Shown: piece after piece, positions 53,725 to 63,951 of the stretch | Layout: every line of letters begins with the position of its first letter | Numbering within the stretch: the first letter of the stretch is position 1 | Origin: Arthrobacter alpinus | GTDB lineage: Bacteria; Actinomycetota; Actinomycetes; Actinomycetales; Micrococcaceae | NCBI RefSeq assembly: GCF_900105965.1 | Contig: NZ_FNTV01000001.1 | Span: forward strand, 3,844,001-3,908,000 | Reading direction: 5' to 3' | Length of the DNA stretch: 64,000 nucleotides | Notes under the pieces: generated by a model | What the model saw: only the letters and a program-made list of their open reading frames with translations | Told to the model about the DNA's origin: nothing | Databases searched by the model: none | Made by a program: the position numbers and the translations under genes

Positions 53725-55380
53725 ATGGACCTCAACGTTTTCTCGTTGGCCACCCAGCTGGCCGTATTGATCGTGGTGCTGGCTGCCCTGCACCAGCCCC
53801 TGGGCAAATATCTCGCCGCAACGTTCACCAGCCACAAGCACTTGGCAGTGGAACGCGGGCTGTACAAGCTCTCAGGCATTGACGCCAAGGCAGACCAGCA
53901 CTGGAAGGTATACCTGCGCTCGCTGCTGGCATTTAGCATCGTCTCCATCGTGGTGCTGTTCCTGGCCCAGCTGCTGCAAGGAATCCTGCCCTTCAACCAG
54001 GGGCTGGGGGCCGTTGACCCGTGGGTTGCCATGAACACGGCAGTCTCCTTTGTCACCAACACCAACTGGCAAACCTACGTCCCGGAGACAACCCTGGGCT
54101 TCGGCATCCAGATGATGCTGCTCGCTGTGCAGAACTTCCTCAGCGCGGCCGTGGGGCTCGCAGTTGTGGTGGCCCTGATTCGCGGACTCACCAGGGCCCA
54201 AACCAACAACTTAGGCAATTTCTGGGTCGACCTGACTCGCGGCACCCTGCGCGTCCTGCTGCCCATGGCCGTTATTGGCGCCGTGGTCCTGATTGTCACC
54301 GGCGTCATCCAGAACTGGGGCGGCACCAACATCCACACCCTGGTCACCGGTGCCCAGCAAACAGTCCCCGGCGGACCGGTGGCCTCTCAGGAGGCCATCA
54401 AGCTCCTGGGCACCAACGGCGGCGGCTACTTCAATGCCAACTCCGCCCACCCGTTCGAAAACCCCACCGCATTCAGCAGCCTGTTTGAGGTGTTCCTGAT
54501 CCTTCTCATCCCGTTCTCCCTGCCAGCCATGTACGGACGCATGGTGGGCGACAAACGCCAGGGCTACACGGTACTCACCGTGATGTTGGCATTCTGGCTG
54601 GCGTCCACCACATTGATGGCATGGGCCATTGCCGCCTTCACCGGCAGCGGCACCAGCGTGGGAGAAGGGTTCGAGCAGCGCCTCGGGATTGCCCCCAGCG
54701 CCCTGTTCGCCACAGCAACCACCCTGACCTCAACCGGGGCCGTCAACGTGGCCCACGATTCCCTGCCACCCCTGGCCGGCGGGCTCGCCATGCTGAACAT
54801 GATGCTGGGTGAGATTGCTCCAGGGGGAGTGGGCTCGGGCCTCTACGGGATGCTGATCCTGGCTGTGGTGGCCGTGTTCATTGGCGGACTCATGGTGGGA
54901 CGCACCCCAGAGTTCCTGGGCAAGAAGATTGGCGCACCCCAGATGAAGCTCGTGGCCCTGTACATTCTGGTCACGCCCACCTTGGCGCTGCTGGGCACAG
55001 GCATCACCGTCGCAACGCCGGCGCTCGCAGCGGCTGCACCCGCCGGGGGCCCGCACGGTTTCAGTGAAATCCTTTACGCCTTCACGTCAGCCGCGAACAA
55101 CAACGGCTCGGCCTTTGGTGGCATCACCAGCTCCGGTCCCGGACTGGCCACCCTGTTGGCGCTGGCCATGTTCATCGGCCGTTTCCTGCCCATCGCGCTG
55201 GTATTGGCGCTCGCAGGCTCCCTGGCGAAGCAACGCAAAATCCCCGCAACCACGGGAACACTCGCCACGCACGGACCGCTCTTCGCCGTGCTCTTGGGCG
55301 GCATCTCCCTGATCCTGACCGCACTCACCTACTTCCCCGCGCTCGCCCTGGGCCCGGCTGCTGAAGGACTGCTCAAATGA
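53725..55380 (+). CDS. kdpA: Potassium-transporting ATPase subunit A
   Basis: 551 residues, normal length. It forms the K+-selective channel-like subunit related to Ktr/Trk transporters. Selectivity-filter-like loops include [41 protein letters not shown] and [11 protein letters not shown]. Ten helices are expected. It starts ATG 53725 and overlaps kdpB by 4 bp. Confidence 0.97.
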   Translation: MDLNVFSLATQLAVLIVVLAALHQPLGKYLAATFTSHKHLAVERGLYKLSGIDAKADQHWKVYLRSLLAFSIVSIVVLFLAQLLQGILPFNQGLGAVDPWVAMNTAVSFVTNTNWQTYVPETTLGFGIQMMLLAVQNFLSAAVGLAVVVALIRGLTRAQTNNLGNFWVDLTRGTLRVLLPMAVIGAVVLIVTGVIQNWGGTNIHTLVTGAQQTVPGGPVASQEAIKLLGTNGGGYFNANSAHPFENPTAFSSLFEVFLILLIPFSLPAMYGRMVGDKRQGYTVLTVMLAFWLASTTLMAWAIAAFTGSGTSVGEGFEQRLGIAPSALFATATTLTSTGAVNVAHDSLPPLAGGLAMLNMMLGEIAPGGVGSGLYGMLILAVVAVFIGGLMVGRTPEFLGKKIGAPQMKLVALYILVTPTLALLGTGITVATPALAAAAPAGGPHGFSEILYAFTSAANNNGSAFGGITSSGPGLATLLALAMFIGRFLPIALVLALAGSLAKQRKIPATTGTLATHGPLFAVLLGGISLILTALTYFPALALGPAAEGLLK

Positions 55381-57491
55381 ACCTCAACAACACACTTGCG
55401 GCGCTTCCCCTGGCCTTCCGCAAGCTCAATCCCCGCCAGATGATCCATTCGCCAGTCATGTTCACAGTGCTGATCGGCTCCGTTGTCTGCACCGCCGTGA
55501 GTATTCAGCAGCTGGCCATTGCCTCCGATTCGGCAGTATTTTCCATCATCGTCACGGTGTGGCTTTGGTTGACGGTGCTGTTTGGCAACTTGTCCGAGGC
55601 CATCGCCGAGGGCCGTGGCAAGGCCCAAGCTGACAGTCTCCGTGCCGCCAGGACCTCCGTTATGGCACGACGCCGGACCCGCGCCTTGGTGCCAGCCGGT
55701 GCGTCAGGCGCAGGCCAAGACGTCAACGACGACGGCTATGAAGAGGAAAGGGTCCCCGGCACCGACCTCAAGGTGGGTGACATTGTCATCTGCGAGGCAG
55801 GGGACCTCATCCCCAGCGACGGCGACGTCATCGAGGGCCTGGCCAGCGTGGACGAATCCGCCATTACCGGAGAATCGGCACCCGTCATCCGCGAATCCGG
55901 TGGCGACAGAAGCTCCGTCACGGGCGGCACCATGGTGCTCTCGGACAGGATCGTCATCCGCATCACGGCAGCCAGCGGCAAGACGTTCCTGGACAGGATG
56001 ATCTCCCTGGTGGAAGGTGCCACCCGGCAGAAGACGCCCAATGAAATCGCGTTGAACGTGCTGCTGGCCTCGCTGACAATCGTGTTCGTGGTCGCCGTCA
56101 TGACGCTGGCCCCCATGGCCAACTTCGCCAACGCACTGCCCACCCCCGTGGTGTTGGTGGCGCTGCTGGTCTGCCTGATCCCCACCACCATCGGCGCCCT
56201 GGTTCCTGCCATCGGCATCGCCGGCATGGACAGGCTCATCCAGCGCAACGTCCTGGCCACCTCCGGCCGGGCCGTGGAAACCGCCGGCGACATCACCACC
56301 CTCCTGCTCGACAAGACGGGCACCATCACCTACGGCAACCGCCGCGCCGTTGCTTTCATAGCGGCCGACGGCGTGAACCAGCAGCTGCTTGTCGATTCGG
56401 CACGCTTGTCCTCGCTGGCAGACGAAACACCCGAGGGCCGCTCCATTGTGGAACTGGCCCAGAAGGACGGAACGCCGCAGGACCCAACGGCAACGCTCAC
56501 CCCGGACGTCGAGGTCATTGAGTTCAGCGCCGTCACCCGCATGAGCGGGCTCAACCTGCCCGTGGGGCATCCTGCCAACCCGGGCCCAACAAACCTGAAG
56601 GTGCGCAAGGGGGCGGCGTCCGCCGTCGAACACTATGCCAAGGAACGCGGCGGGAGCCTGCCGCAGGAACTTCAAGATGCGGTCCTGAAGATTTCCGGGA
56701 CTGGCGGCACCCCGCTGCTCGTGGCCACGCATAGCGGCGAGCGCGCGCAGATTCTTGGCGTCATTCACCTGGCCGACGTGGTCAAACCAGGCATGAAGGA
56801 ACGGTTCGCCGAGCTGCGGGCCATGGGAATCAAGACCATCATGATCACCGGCGACAACAAGATCACGGCCGCCGCGATTGCCGCCGAGGCCGGGGTGGAT
56901 GACTTTGTTGCCGAGGCCACCCCGGAGGACAAATTGGCTGTCATCAAGGCCGAACAGGAGGCGGGGAGATTGGTGGCCATGACGGGGGACGGCACCAATG
57001 ACGCCCCGGCGCTGGCTGCGGCGGATGTGGGTGTGGCCATGAATTCGGGCACCAGTGCGGCCAAGGAAGCTGCCAACATGGTGGATTTGGATTCGGACCC
57101 CACCAAGCTCATTGACATTGTGGGCATTGGCAAGCAGTTGCTGATCACGCGCGGTTCGCTGACCACTTTTTCGGTGGCGAACGACGTGGCCAAGTACTTT
57201 GCCATTGTGCCGGCCCTGTTTGCGGCGACGTTCCCCGGGCTGGGGCTGCTGAACATCATGGGGCTGTCGTCCCCCGAGAGTGCCATCCTGTCGGCCGTCA
57301 TCTTCAACGCCCTGGTCATTGTTGCGCTGGTGCCGCTGGCGCTGCGTGGCGTGAAGTACCGGGCCGTCTCGGCGGCCAAGGCGCTGTCCCGGAACCTGCT
57401 CATCTTTGGCCTGGGCGGCGTCATCGCCCCGTTCATCGGCATCAAGCTCATAGACCTGCTGGTCTCCCTCATCCCCACGATTGGTCACTAA
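55377..57491 (+). CDS. kdpB: Potassium-transporting ATPase subunit B (P-type ATPase)
   Basis: 704 residues. P-type ATPase motifs are complete: TGES (164-167), phosphorylated Asp312 in [14 protein letters not shown] and [10 protein letters not shown]. It drives K+ uptake by ATP hydrolysis within KdpFABC. The ATG overlaps the kdpA stop, and the stop lies 1 nt before kdpC. A slightly long loop precedes the actuator domain (about 100-130). Confidence 0.97.
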   Translation: MNLNNTLAALPLAFRKLNPRQMIHSPVMFTVLIGSVVCTAVSIQQLAIASDSAVFSIIVTVWLWLTVLFGNLSEAIAEGRGKAQADSLRAARTSVMARRRTRALVPAGASGAGQDVNDDGYEEERVPGTDLKVGDIVICEAGDLIPSDGDVIEGLASVDESAITGESAPVIRESGGDRSSVTGGTMVLSDRIVIRITAASGKTFLDRMISLVEGATRQKTPNEIALNVLLASLTIVFVVAVMTLAPMANFANALPTPVVLVALLVCLIPTTIGALVPAIGIAGMDRLIQRNVLATSGRAVETAGDITTLLLDKTGTITYGNRRAVAFIAADGVNQQLLVDSARLSSLADETPEGRSIVELAQKDGTPQDPTATLTPDVEVIEFSAVTRMSGLNLPVGHPANPGPTNLKVRKGAASAVEHYAKERGGSLPQELQDAVLKISGTGGTPLLVATHSGERAQILGVIHLADVVKPGMKERFAELRAMGIKTIMITGDNKITAAAIAAEAGVDDFVAEATPEDKLAVIKAEQEAGRLVAMTGDGTNDAPALAAADVGVAMNSGTSAAKEAANMVDLDSDPTKLIDIVGIGKQLLITRGSLTTFSVANDVAKYFAIVPALFAATFPGLGLLNIMGLSSPESAILSAVIFNALVIVALVPLALRGVKYRAVSAAKALSRNLLIFGLGGVIAPFIGIKLIDLLVSLIPTIGH

Positions 57492-57492
57492 T

Positions 57493-58089
57493 ATGAACGC
57501 CTACGGACGCCAACTACTCACGGCCCTGCGGTTCCTGCTGTGCGCCACCCTGCTGCTGGGCCTGGCGTACCCCGTGCTGGTCTTCGGGGCCGGGCAGCTC
57601 ATCGCCCCCGCCCAGGCCAACGGCTCCATCATCAGCAACGGCGGCAAGGCAGTCGGTTCGTCACTGCTGGCCCAGCCGGTCACCGGCACGGCGTACTTCT
57701 TCCCGCGGCCCTCGGCTGTGGGCTGGGACCCGGCGACGTCGTCGGCCACAAACCTTGGGCCCAATCAGGCGGCGTTGGTGGAGGCCATCGCCACCAACAG
57801 GGGAGAGGTGGCTGCACGGGAGAAGGTATCGCCGGCGGAGGTTCCGATCGACGCCGTCACAGCCAGCGGCTCAGGGCTGGACCCGGATATTTCCCCGGCC
57901 TACGCAGCCCTGCAAGTGTCACGGGTGGCGGCCGCCAACGGGCTCAGCGAGGCGGCCGTGAAGGACCTGGTGGAGCAAAACACGAGCGCCGGGGTGAACG
58001 CCTTTCTGGGGCAGCCCTCGGTCAACACCACCACCTTGAATGCTGCCCTTAAAGCTGTGCAGAAAACCCCAACAGGCCTGCGAGAATAA
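57493..58089 (+). CDS. kdpC: Potassium-transporting ATPase subunit C
   Basis: 198 residues. One N-terminal helix (about 12-35, LLLGLAYPVLVFGAGQLI) is followed by an extracytoplasmic domain with YFFPRPSAVGWDPATSSATNLGP and VTASGSGLDPDISPAYA, the family signature. It is thought to help substrate affinity of KdpFABC. ATG 57493 directly follows the kdpB stop; earlier codons in frame belong to kdpB. Confidence 0.95.
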   Translation: MNAYGRQLLTALRFLLCATLLLGLAYPVLVFGAGQLIAPAQANGSIISNGGKAVGSSLLAQPVTGTAYFFPRPSAVGWDPATSSATNLGPNQAALVEAIATNRGEVAAREKVSPAEVPIDAVTASGSGLDPDISPAYAALQVSRVAAANGLSEAAVKDLVEQNTSAGVNAFLGQPSVNTTTLNAALKAVQKTPTGLRE

Positions 58090-58092
58090 ACT

Positions 58093-60630
58093 ATGACGCG
58101 CGGCATATTGCGAATCTTTCTCGGTGCAGCCCCCGGTGTAGGCAAGACCTACTCCATGCTGGAGGAAGGTCATGCCCAAGCCGCGGCCGGTGTTGATGTG
58201 GTGGCGGGAATTGTTCTTGACCACGGGCGGGAACAAACCCGCGCGCAACTAGACGGCCTGGAGTCCATAGCCGTCAGGACCGTCAACTACCGGGGCAGCG
58301 ATTTTGAAGAATTGGACGTTGCGGCCCTGCTAGCGCGTAAACCGGCTCTGGCCCTGGTGGATGAGTACGCCCACTCCAACATTCCCGGGGCCGGCAACGC
58401 CAAGCGTTGGCAGGACGTGGAGGAGCTCCTGGCCGCTGGCATCGATGTGTATTCCACTGTCAACGTCCAGCACCTGGCCTCGCTGGGGGACGTGGTGGAG
58501 ACCATTACCGGTGTTCGCCAGCAGGAGACGGTGCCCGATGACATTGTTCGCCGGGCAGACCAGATAGAACTCGTGGACATCCCGCCTGAACTGCTGCGTC
58601 AACGGCTCAGCACAGGCCATGTCTATGCGGCCGACAAGGTCGACGCCGCGCTGGCCAACTATTTCAGGTTGGGAAACCTCACGGCACTGCGCGAACTGGC
58701 CTTGTTGTGGCTGGCCGACAGGGTGGAAGAGGGCGTGGCCGCTTATAGGGAAAGCCACGGCATCGCCACCAGCTGGCCAACTCGCGAAAGGGTCGTAGTG
58801 GGGCTGCCGGGTGGGCCGGAGGGCGAGGTGCTGTTGCGCCGTGCGGCCCGCATCCTTAGCCGGGTCAGCGGCGGGGAGTTGCTCGCCGTGCACGTGCCCA
58901 GATCCGACGGCGTCGCCGGGGACGCGCCGTCGGCCCTTGAAGGGCAGCGGCAACTCGTCACCGATTTGGGCGGCACCTACCACTTTGTAGGCGGGGCGGA
59001 CCCGGCGCAGGCGCTGCTGGATTTTGCCAAGAATGCCGGAGCGACCCAAATCGTGATTGGTTCATCGCGGCGCAAGCCCCGCCTTGGCTTCCTGTTTGGC
59101 CCGGGTGTTGGTGCCAGGGTTGTGCGCGACGCCGGTGACATGGACGTGCACATGGTGCCGCACCCCCTGAGTGGCTCCGGGCGTGCCGTGCGCAACCGCA
59201 GTGAGCTGAACAGAACTCGCGTAGTTGTTGGATTCGTCCTTGCTGTGACTCTGCCCGTCCTGGTCCAGCTGTGCACGGGTCCGTTGAGCCTGCAAACCAT
59301 CATGGTGGTCCAACTGGCGGCAACCATCGCTGTTGCCTTGGTGGGGGGCCTCTGGCCTGCGGTGTTGGCTGCCGTATGGGGAATCTTGATACTGAACTTT
59401 TATTCGGCACCACCGTTGGGCACTCTCCACATCAACGATCCCGAAAATCTTCTGACGCTGCTGGTGTTTTTGCTCGTCGCTGTTGCGGTTGCACTGGCAG
59501 TGGACAAATCTGCCCGCCGTTCGCGGGAAGCCCTGCGGGCCGGCGCGGAGGCAGCCACACTGAGTGAGCTGGCCCGCGGCATCCTGGCCTCGCAGGACAC
59601 CGTGCAGGTGCTCCTGGAACAGGTTCGGGACCATTTCGCCATGCGCTCGGTAGTGCTTTTCCGCAGTGCGCGGGACGGCAATGGCTGGAGCCTGGAAGCC
59701 TCTGTAGGGGATGATCCGCCGCAGAACCCTGAACAGGCGGACACCCTTGAGGAAGTTTCCGAGCATTGGATGCTTGGCCTGGCAGGACGGATTTTGCCGT
59801 CGAGCGACAGGCGCCTGCTCAGTGCCTTTGGTGCGCACCTGCTGGCCTTGGAACAGCGCGAGGCATTGAGCGAGACCCAGCGCGAGAACGTGCAATTGAG
59901 CCAGGACAACAACATTAGAACCTCAGTTCTGCGGGCCGTCTCCCATGACCTGCGCACACCGTTGGCAGGGATCAAGCTAGCCGTCAGCAGCCTGCGCCAG
60001 AGCGAGGTAACCTTCAGCCCCGAGGACGAAGCCGAGCTGCTGGGCACCATTGAGCACTACTCGGACAGGATGGACGCCCTGGTGGGCAACTTGTTGGACA
60101 TGTCCCGCCTCAGCGCCCAGATGGTGAGCCCCGTTGTGGGGCCAGTGAGCTGGCAAGAGGTGTTGCCGGCTGCCTTGCACGGGGTCCCCGCCGGCCGCGT
60201 GCGCCGCGAGCTGCCCCCGAACATGCCGCCCATTGAGGCCGATCCCGGACTGCTCGAGCGGGTTATCGCCAACATCGTGGAAAACGCCGTGAAGTATGCC
60301 CCGGACTCGGAAATCCTGGTGGTCGGTTCCATCGGCGGAAGCGGCAGTGCCACCATCAACGGCCGCCCCGCCAGCGAATTGCGCGTGGTGGATCATGGCA
60401 AGGGCGTCCCCGCGGCCGAGGTCATGGCCATGTTCAGGCCTTTTCAAAGGCTCGACGACGTCTCTTACGGCCCGCGCGGCGGCACCGGCGTGGGACTGGG
60501 GCTGGCTGTTGCCAAGGGATTCACCGAGATTATGGGCGGGATGCTCGAGGCTGCTCAAACACCCGGCGGTGGGTTGACCATGATCATTCGCATACCGCTG
60601 TCCACCGGAATTGTAAGGACCCTGCCATGA
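58093..60630 (+). CDS. kdpD: Osmosensitive K+ sensor histidine kinase KdpD
   Basis: 845 residues. The N-terminal KdpD domain has Walker A GAAPGVGKT (11-19) and the VDEYAHSN block. A universal-stress-like domain (about 235-365, VIGSSRRKPRLGFLFG) is the site where c-di-AMP binds in some firmicute homologues. Four membrane helices lie near 380-475. The kinase core has SHDLRTP with the phospho-His, an N box and GVGLGLAV G box. It senses low K+ or osmotic state and phosphorylates KdpE. It is in the same operon as kdpFABC, 3 nt after kdpC. Confidence 0.97.
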   Translation: MTRGILRIFLGAAPGVGKTYSMLEEGHAQAAAGVDVVAGIVLDHGREQTRAQLDGLESIAVRTVNYRGSDFEELDVAALLARKPALALVDEYAHSNIPGAGNAKRWQDVEELLAAGIDVYSTVNVQHLASLGDVVETITGVRQQETVPDDIVRRADQIELVDIPPELLRQRLSTGHVYAADKVDAALANYFRLGNLTALRELALLWLADRVEEGVAAYRESHGIATSWPTRERVVVGLPGGPEGEVLLRRAARILSRVSGGELLAVHVPRSDGVAGDAPSALEGQRQLVTDLGGTYHFVGGADPAQALLDFAKNAGATQIVIGSSRRKPRLGFLFGPGVGARVVRDAGDMDVHMVPHPLSGSGRAVRNRSELNRTRVVVGFVLAVTLPVLVQLCTGPLSLQTIMVVQLAATIAVALVGGLWPAVLAAVWGILILNFYSAPPLGTLHINDPENLLTLLVFLLVAVAVALAVDKSARRSREALRAGAEAATLSELARGILASQDTVQVLLEQVRDHFAMRSVVLFRSARDGNGWSLEASVGDDPPQNPEQADTLEEVSEHWMLGLAGRILPSSDRRLLSAFGAHLLALEQREALSETQRENVQLSQDNNIRTSVLRAVSHDLRTPLAGIKLAVSSLRQSEVTFSPEDEAELLGTIEHYSDRMDALVGNLLDMSRLSAQMVSPVVGPVSWQEVLPAALHGVPAGRVRRELPPNMPPIEADPGLLERVIANIVENAVKYAPDSEILVVGSIGGSGSATINGRPASELRVVDHGKGVPAAEVMAMFRPFQRLDDVSYGPRGGTGVGLGLAVAKGFTEIMGGMLEAAQTPGGGLTMIIRIPLSTGIVRTLP

Positions 60631-61301
60631 CAACAGTTTTAGTGGTTGATGACGAACCTCAGATCCTGCGTGCCCTGCAGATCAACCTGCACGCGCACGG
60701 CTACACGGTGGTTGCGGCGCACAACGGAACCACGGCGCTGGCCGCCGCACAGGCTCACGTGATCGACGTCGTCGTACTTGACCTTGGGCTGCCCGACATG
60801 GACGGAATGGACGTGATAGCCGGGTTGCGCGGCTGGAGCGAGGTGCCCATCATTGTGCTCTCGGCCCGGCACGGTTCGCATGACAAAGTTGAGGCGCTCG
60901 ATGCCGGAGCCGACGACTACGTGACCAAGCCGTTTGGGCTGGATGAGCTGCTGGCCAGGCTCCGGGCGGCAACGCGACGCTCCGGACCGCAGGTGGCCGA
61001 GCCGTGCGTGGAAACGGCCGAATTCACGGTGGACCTGGCCAATAAGCAGGTGTTCCGCCACGACCAACCGGTGCGGATGACGCCCACCGAATGGAGCGTT
61101 CTGGAGCTGTTGGTGCGCAATCCGGGCCGGCTCGTGAGCCAGCAGCAAATCCTGACCGATGTATGGGGGCCCGCGTATGCCAAGGAAACCCATTATCTGC
61201 GCGTGTACATGGCTCAGCTGCGCAGGAAATTGGAGAGCGATCCCGCCGCACCGGTGCACCTGCTCACGGAAGCCGGTATGGGGTACCGGTTCGCGCCGTA
61301 G
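60627..61301 (+). CDS. kdpE: KdpE response regulator (OmpR family)
   Basis: 224 residues. The receiver has phospho-Asp52 in VVVLDLGLPDMDG and a conserved Lys in DYVTKPF. The C-terminal OmpR winged helix (MTPTEWSVLELLVRNPGRLVSQQQIL...HYLRVYMAQLRRKLE) binds DNA. The ATG overlaps kdpD by 4 bp. It should activate kdpFABC; phased GTnAnG repeats upstream of kdpF are candidate sites. Confidence 0.97.
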   Translation: MTTVLVVDDEPQILRALQINLHAHGYTVVAAHNGTTALAAAQAHVIDVVVLDLGLPDMDGMDVIAGLRGWSEVPIIVLSARHGSHDKVEALDAGADDYVTKPFGLDELLARLRAATRRSGPQVAEPCVETAEFTVDLANKQVFRHDQPVRMTPTEWSVLELLVRNPGRLVSQQQILTDVWGPAYAKETHYLRVYMAQLRRKLESDPAAPVHLLTEAGMGYRFAP

Positions 61302-61339
61302 CCCGTACGCAGCTTCGTAAATAAGGTGGCAGAATTGCA

Positions 61340-61379
61340 GGGCGCCACCGGCTTGTCAGTCCAGGGTGGCTGCCCTTTT
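61340..61379 (+). terminator. Terminator candidate after kdpE
   Basis: A GGGCGCCACC / GGTGGCTGCCC stem with one bulge, followed by TTTT, lies 38 nt after the kdpE stop. Confidence 0.6.
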
Positions 61380-61402
61380 CAGACACCTCTTGCAAGGAAT
61401 TC

Positions 61403-62869
61403 ATGAAGACCTCAGCACCACCCATTGGGCGGGCACGCTCCATTGCCTTGATTTCACTGTTCCTAGCCTCCTTCATGGAGCTCTTGGACGCCACAATTGT
61501 CAACGTGGCCCTGCCCGATATTGAACGTGCACTGGGTGCCCAGAATGCCGAATTGCAGTGGATGGTTGCCTCCTACACGCTGGCACTGGCCATCGGCCTC
61601 ATCACAGGATCCCGGCTGGGCGATATATTCGGTCGCAAAAAGGTCTTCATCATCGGCCTGGTGGCCTTCACCGTGGCCTCCGTGCTGTGCGGTGCCGCGA
61701 TGAACCCGGAGATGCTAATTGCCTCCCGCGCCCTGCAGGGTTTTGCCTCTGCGGCCATGATTCCCCAGGTTCTTTCCAGCCTTCAGGTCATGTACAAGCC
61801 GTCCGAACGCGCTGGCGCCATGGCCGGGTTCTCCGCATTGGCTGGTGTTGCTGCCGTGTCCGGACCCATCCTGGGCGCCGTGCTGACCAACGCGGACATC
61901 TTCGGTTGGGGCTGGCGCACCATCTTCTTCGTCAACATCCCCGTTGGTATCTTCGCCGTCATCTGCGCCATCAAATTTGTTCCCGAATCCAAGGCGCCGG
62001 TGCGGCACAAGCTTGACCTGTCCGGCGTCGTCATTCTTGCCGTGGGCATGATGGCCATCCTGTACCCGCTCACGATGGGACGCGAGGAAGGCTGGCCGCT
62101 GTGGACCTACCTCTCCATGGTGTTCGGCCTGCTGGTGTTGACCGGTTTTGTGCTGCTGCAGCACAGGGAGGAAAAGCGCGGTGGAGAACCATTGGTGGCT
62201 GTGTCGCTCTTCAAGAGCCGGCCGTTTGCCGCCGGCATTGTCATGATGTTCCTGTTCTTCATCCCCATGAACGGCTTCTTCCTGATCCAGACACTGTTCC
62301 TGCAGATCGGCCTTGAATACCCCATTCTGAAGGCCGGCCTGACCATGATCCCGTTCTCCATCATGGTGCCGGTGCTCGCCGGCATTTCGGCCGCGATCCT
62401 CGCCAAGAAGATTGGCCGTGTGGTGCTGCAGCTGGGCCCGTTGGTCATCGCCGCAGGCTTTGTGGTCCTGATCCTGACGGTTCAGTCCGTGGGCGGAACC
62501 GTCACCCCGTGGCACCTGCTGGCCGGGTTGGCCCTGAGCGGCGCCGGCTTCGGCATGGTCGTGGCACCCGTGGGAATCTTTGTCCTTTCTGAAGTCCCCA
62601 CCAAATTCGCCGGCAGCGCCTCTGGCCTGTTCAACACCACCAGCCAGCTCGCCGGAGCCTTGGGTGTTGCCATCATCGGCACCATCTACTTCAACTCGCT
62701 GGAGTCCAGCACAGGCACCAGCCAGTCGGCCGTGTTCATTGATGGCTTCACCTTCACCATGTGGATCATGGCCGGCGGCATGGTCTTGGCCTCGATCGCG
62801 GCAACGTTCCTGCCGCGCTGGGCCAGCGAGTCCGATGTCTCCGGGGCCGTTGAACTGGTTGACGCTTAA
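61403..62869 (+). CDS. DHA2-family drug efflux MFS transporter
   Basis: 488 residues with fourteen predicted helices. The opening FLASFMELLDATIVNVALPDIERALG (motif D1 of the 14-TM DHA2 group), LITGSRLGDIFGRKKVF (motif A) and the SALAGVAAVSGPILGAVL antiporter motif C are all present. It is a proton-driven exporter of drugs or toxic metabolites. The ATG follows CAAGGAATTC. No regulator gene is adjacent. Confidence 0.92.
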   Translation: MKTSAPPIGRARSIALISLFLASFMELLDATIVNVALPDIERALGAQNAELQWMVASYTLALAIGLITGSRLGDIFGRKKVFIIGLVAFTVASVLCGAAMNPEMLIASRALQGFASAAMIPQVLSSLQVMYKPSERAGAMAGFSALAGVAAVSGPILGAVLTNADIFGWGWRTIFFVNIPVGIFAVICAIKFVPESKAPVRHKLDLSGVVILAVGMMAILYPLTMGREEGWPLWTYLSMVFGLLVLTGFVLLQHREEKRGGEPLVAVSLFKSRPFAAGIVMMFLFFIPMNGFFLIQTLFLQIGLEYPILKAGLTMIPFSIMVPVLAGISAAILAKKIGRVVLQLGPLVIAAGFVVLILTVQSVGGTVTPWHLLAGLALSGAGFGMVVAPVGIFVLSEVPTKFAGSASGLFNTTSQLAGALGVAIIGTIYFNSLESSTGTSQSAVFIDGFTFTMWIMAGGMVLASIAATFLPRWASESDVSGAVELVDA

Positions 62870-62931
62870 GAAATACGACGTGTAGGTCCCCGACATGGGT
62901 GGGCCCGGCACCTCTGGATTAGGGTTAAACC

Positions 62932-63594
62932 ATGACTTCCTTGCTCCCGCCGAGCGCTTCCGTACTGGCAATTTGCCGGGTCCACCAACTGATCACCACA
63001 AAAACCGGTTTTGGTGTCACGGCCATCGACAAACGCGCCGTTGACGGACCAGTCAACCTGCGCCGGTTCGGTGTGTTTGGGGACGTGCAGGCAGACTCGG
63101 AACACCACGGCGGGCCGGATCAAGCCGTCTATGCCTATTCTCAGGAAGATGCCGACTACTGGAATGCCGAGCTGGGACGCCCCATTCCGCCCGGATTGTT
63201 CGGCGAGAATCTGCGTACTCACGGCGTGGCCACAACCGAGGCTGTGATCGGCACGAGGTGGCGGATCGGCAAGGCCCTGCTGGAGGTGACCTCCCCACGT
63301 GTTCCTTGTGCAACCTTTGGTGAGCGGATGGACGAGCCCCAGTGGGTCAAGAGGTTCACCCAGGCCGGGCGCGTGGGCACCTACCTGCGGGTGTTGGAGA
63401 CGGGCAAGGCCCAAGCCGGTGACGCCGTCGTCGTTGAACACGTGCCGGAGCACGGAATAACGGTGGGCAAGTTCTTCGGCGACCCCACAGTAGAAGACGT
63501 TCATACGCTTCAAGCCCTGCATGATTCCGGCGCGCTCGCGCTGGGAAATCACTACTGGCCGTACTTCCGCAAGATCCTCGCGAACGCCATCTAG
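62932..63594 (+). CDS. MOSC domain-containing protein (YiiM type)
   Basis: 220 residues. KRAVDGPVNLRRFGVFGDVQADSEHHGG and PGLFGENLRT are YiiM/MOSC motifs, and the conserved Cys is in SPRVPCATFGERM. MOSC proteins bind molybdenum cofactor or reduce N-hydroxylated compounds. Start ATG 62932 with only a weak ribosome site. It is 62 nt downstream of the exporter and could share its transcript. Confidence 0.9.
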   Translation: MTSLLPPSASVLAICRVHQLITTKTGFGVTAIDKRAVDGPVNLRRFGVFGDVQADSEHHGGPDQAVYAYSQEDADYWNAELGRPIPPGLFGENLRTHGVATTEAVIGTRWRIGKALLEVTSPRVPCATFGERMDEPQWVKRFTQAGRVGTYLRVLETGKAQAGDAVVVEHVPEHGITVGKFFGDPTVEDVHTLQALHDSGALALGNHYWPYFRKILANAI

Positions 63595-63951
63595 GCAAGG
63601 GTGTGCCGAACCTCACGGGCCGGCATCGACTTTCTCTATACCGCAGCGGTAAGGTATGCCCTACAATTTAAATATCCCCCACTCCGGTATCTCCTTTTAT
63701 TTTCTGCCCAATTTTTGAGGCAGGAGCCTGAAGTGTTTGGGGCCCGCAACGTTAATGTGCGGGCAAGTAGCGTTCATAGGGGATTGCCGGCAAAGAAACG
63801 CCATGCAGCATTGGTTTTATTGCAATGCTGGCGGCCGTAGCAACGGTCGTAAAGATGGCGCGAGATCCTGCCCGGGATGCCGAGTAGCGGCTGGATTTCT
63901 GCAATGCGGCGTTCCTCGCCGCTTGGCCCTATGAATGAGGACATTTTGACC
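63595..63951 (+). other. 357-nt gene-free leader before the last gene
   Basis: The first half is AT-rich and promoter-like (CTACAATTTAAATATCC near 63660-63680). The second half is GC-rich with short hairpins, including TACCGCAGCGGTA (63639-63651) and CAGCATTG/CAATGCTG (63806-63813 with 63823-63830). No riboswitch family is recognised. It looks like a long untranslated leader such as those in front of cold-shock or RNA-helicase genes, but the downstream gene is not identifiable here. Confidence 0.5.

Noticed and set aside
55704-57488. 594-codon open frame opposite kdpB
   Set aside because: Same effect of third-position GC; the plus-strand P-type ATPase is unmistakable.
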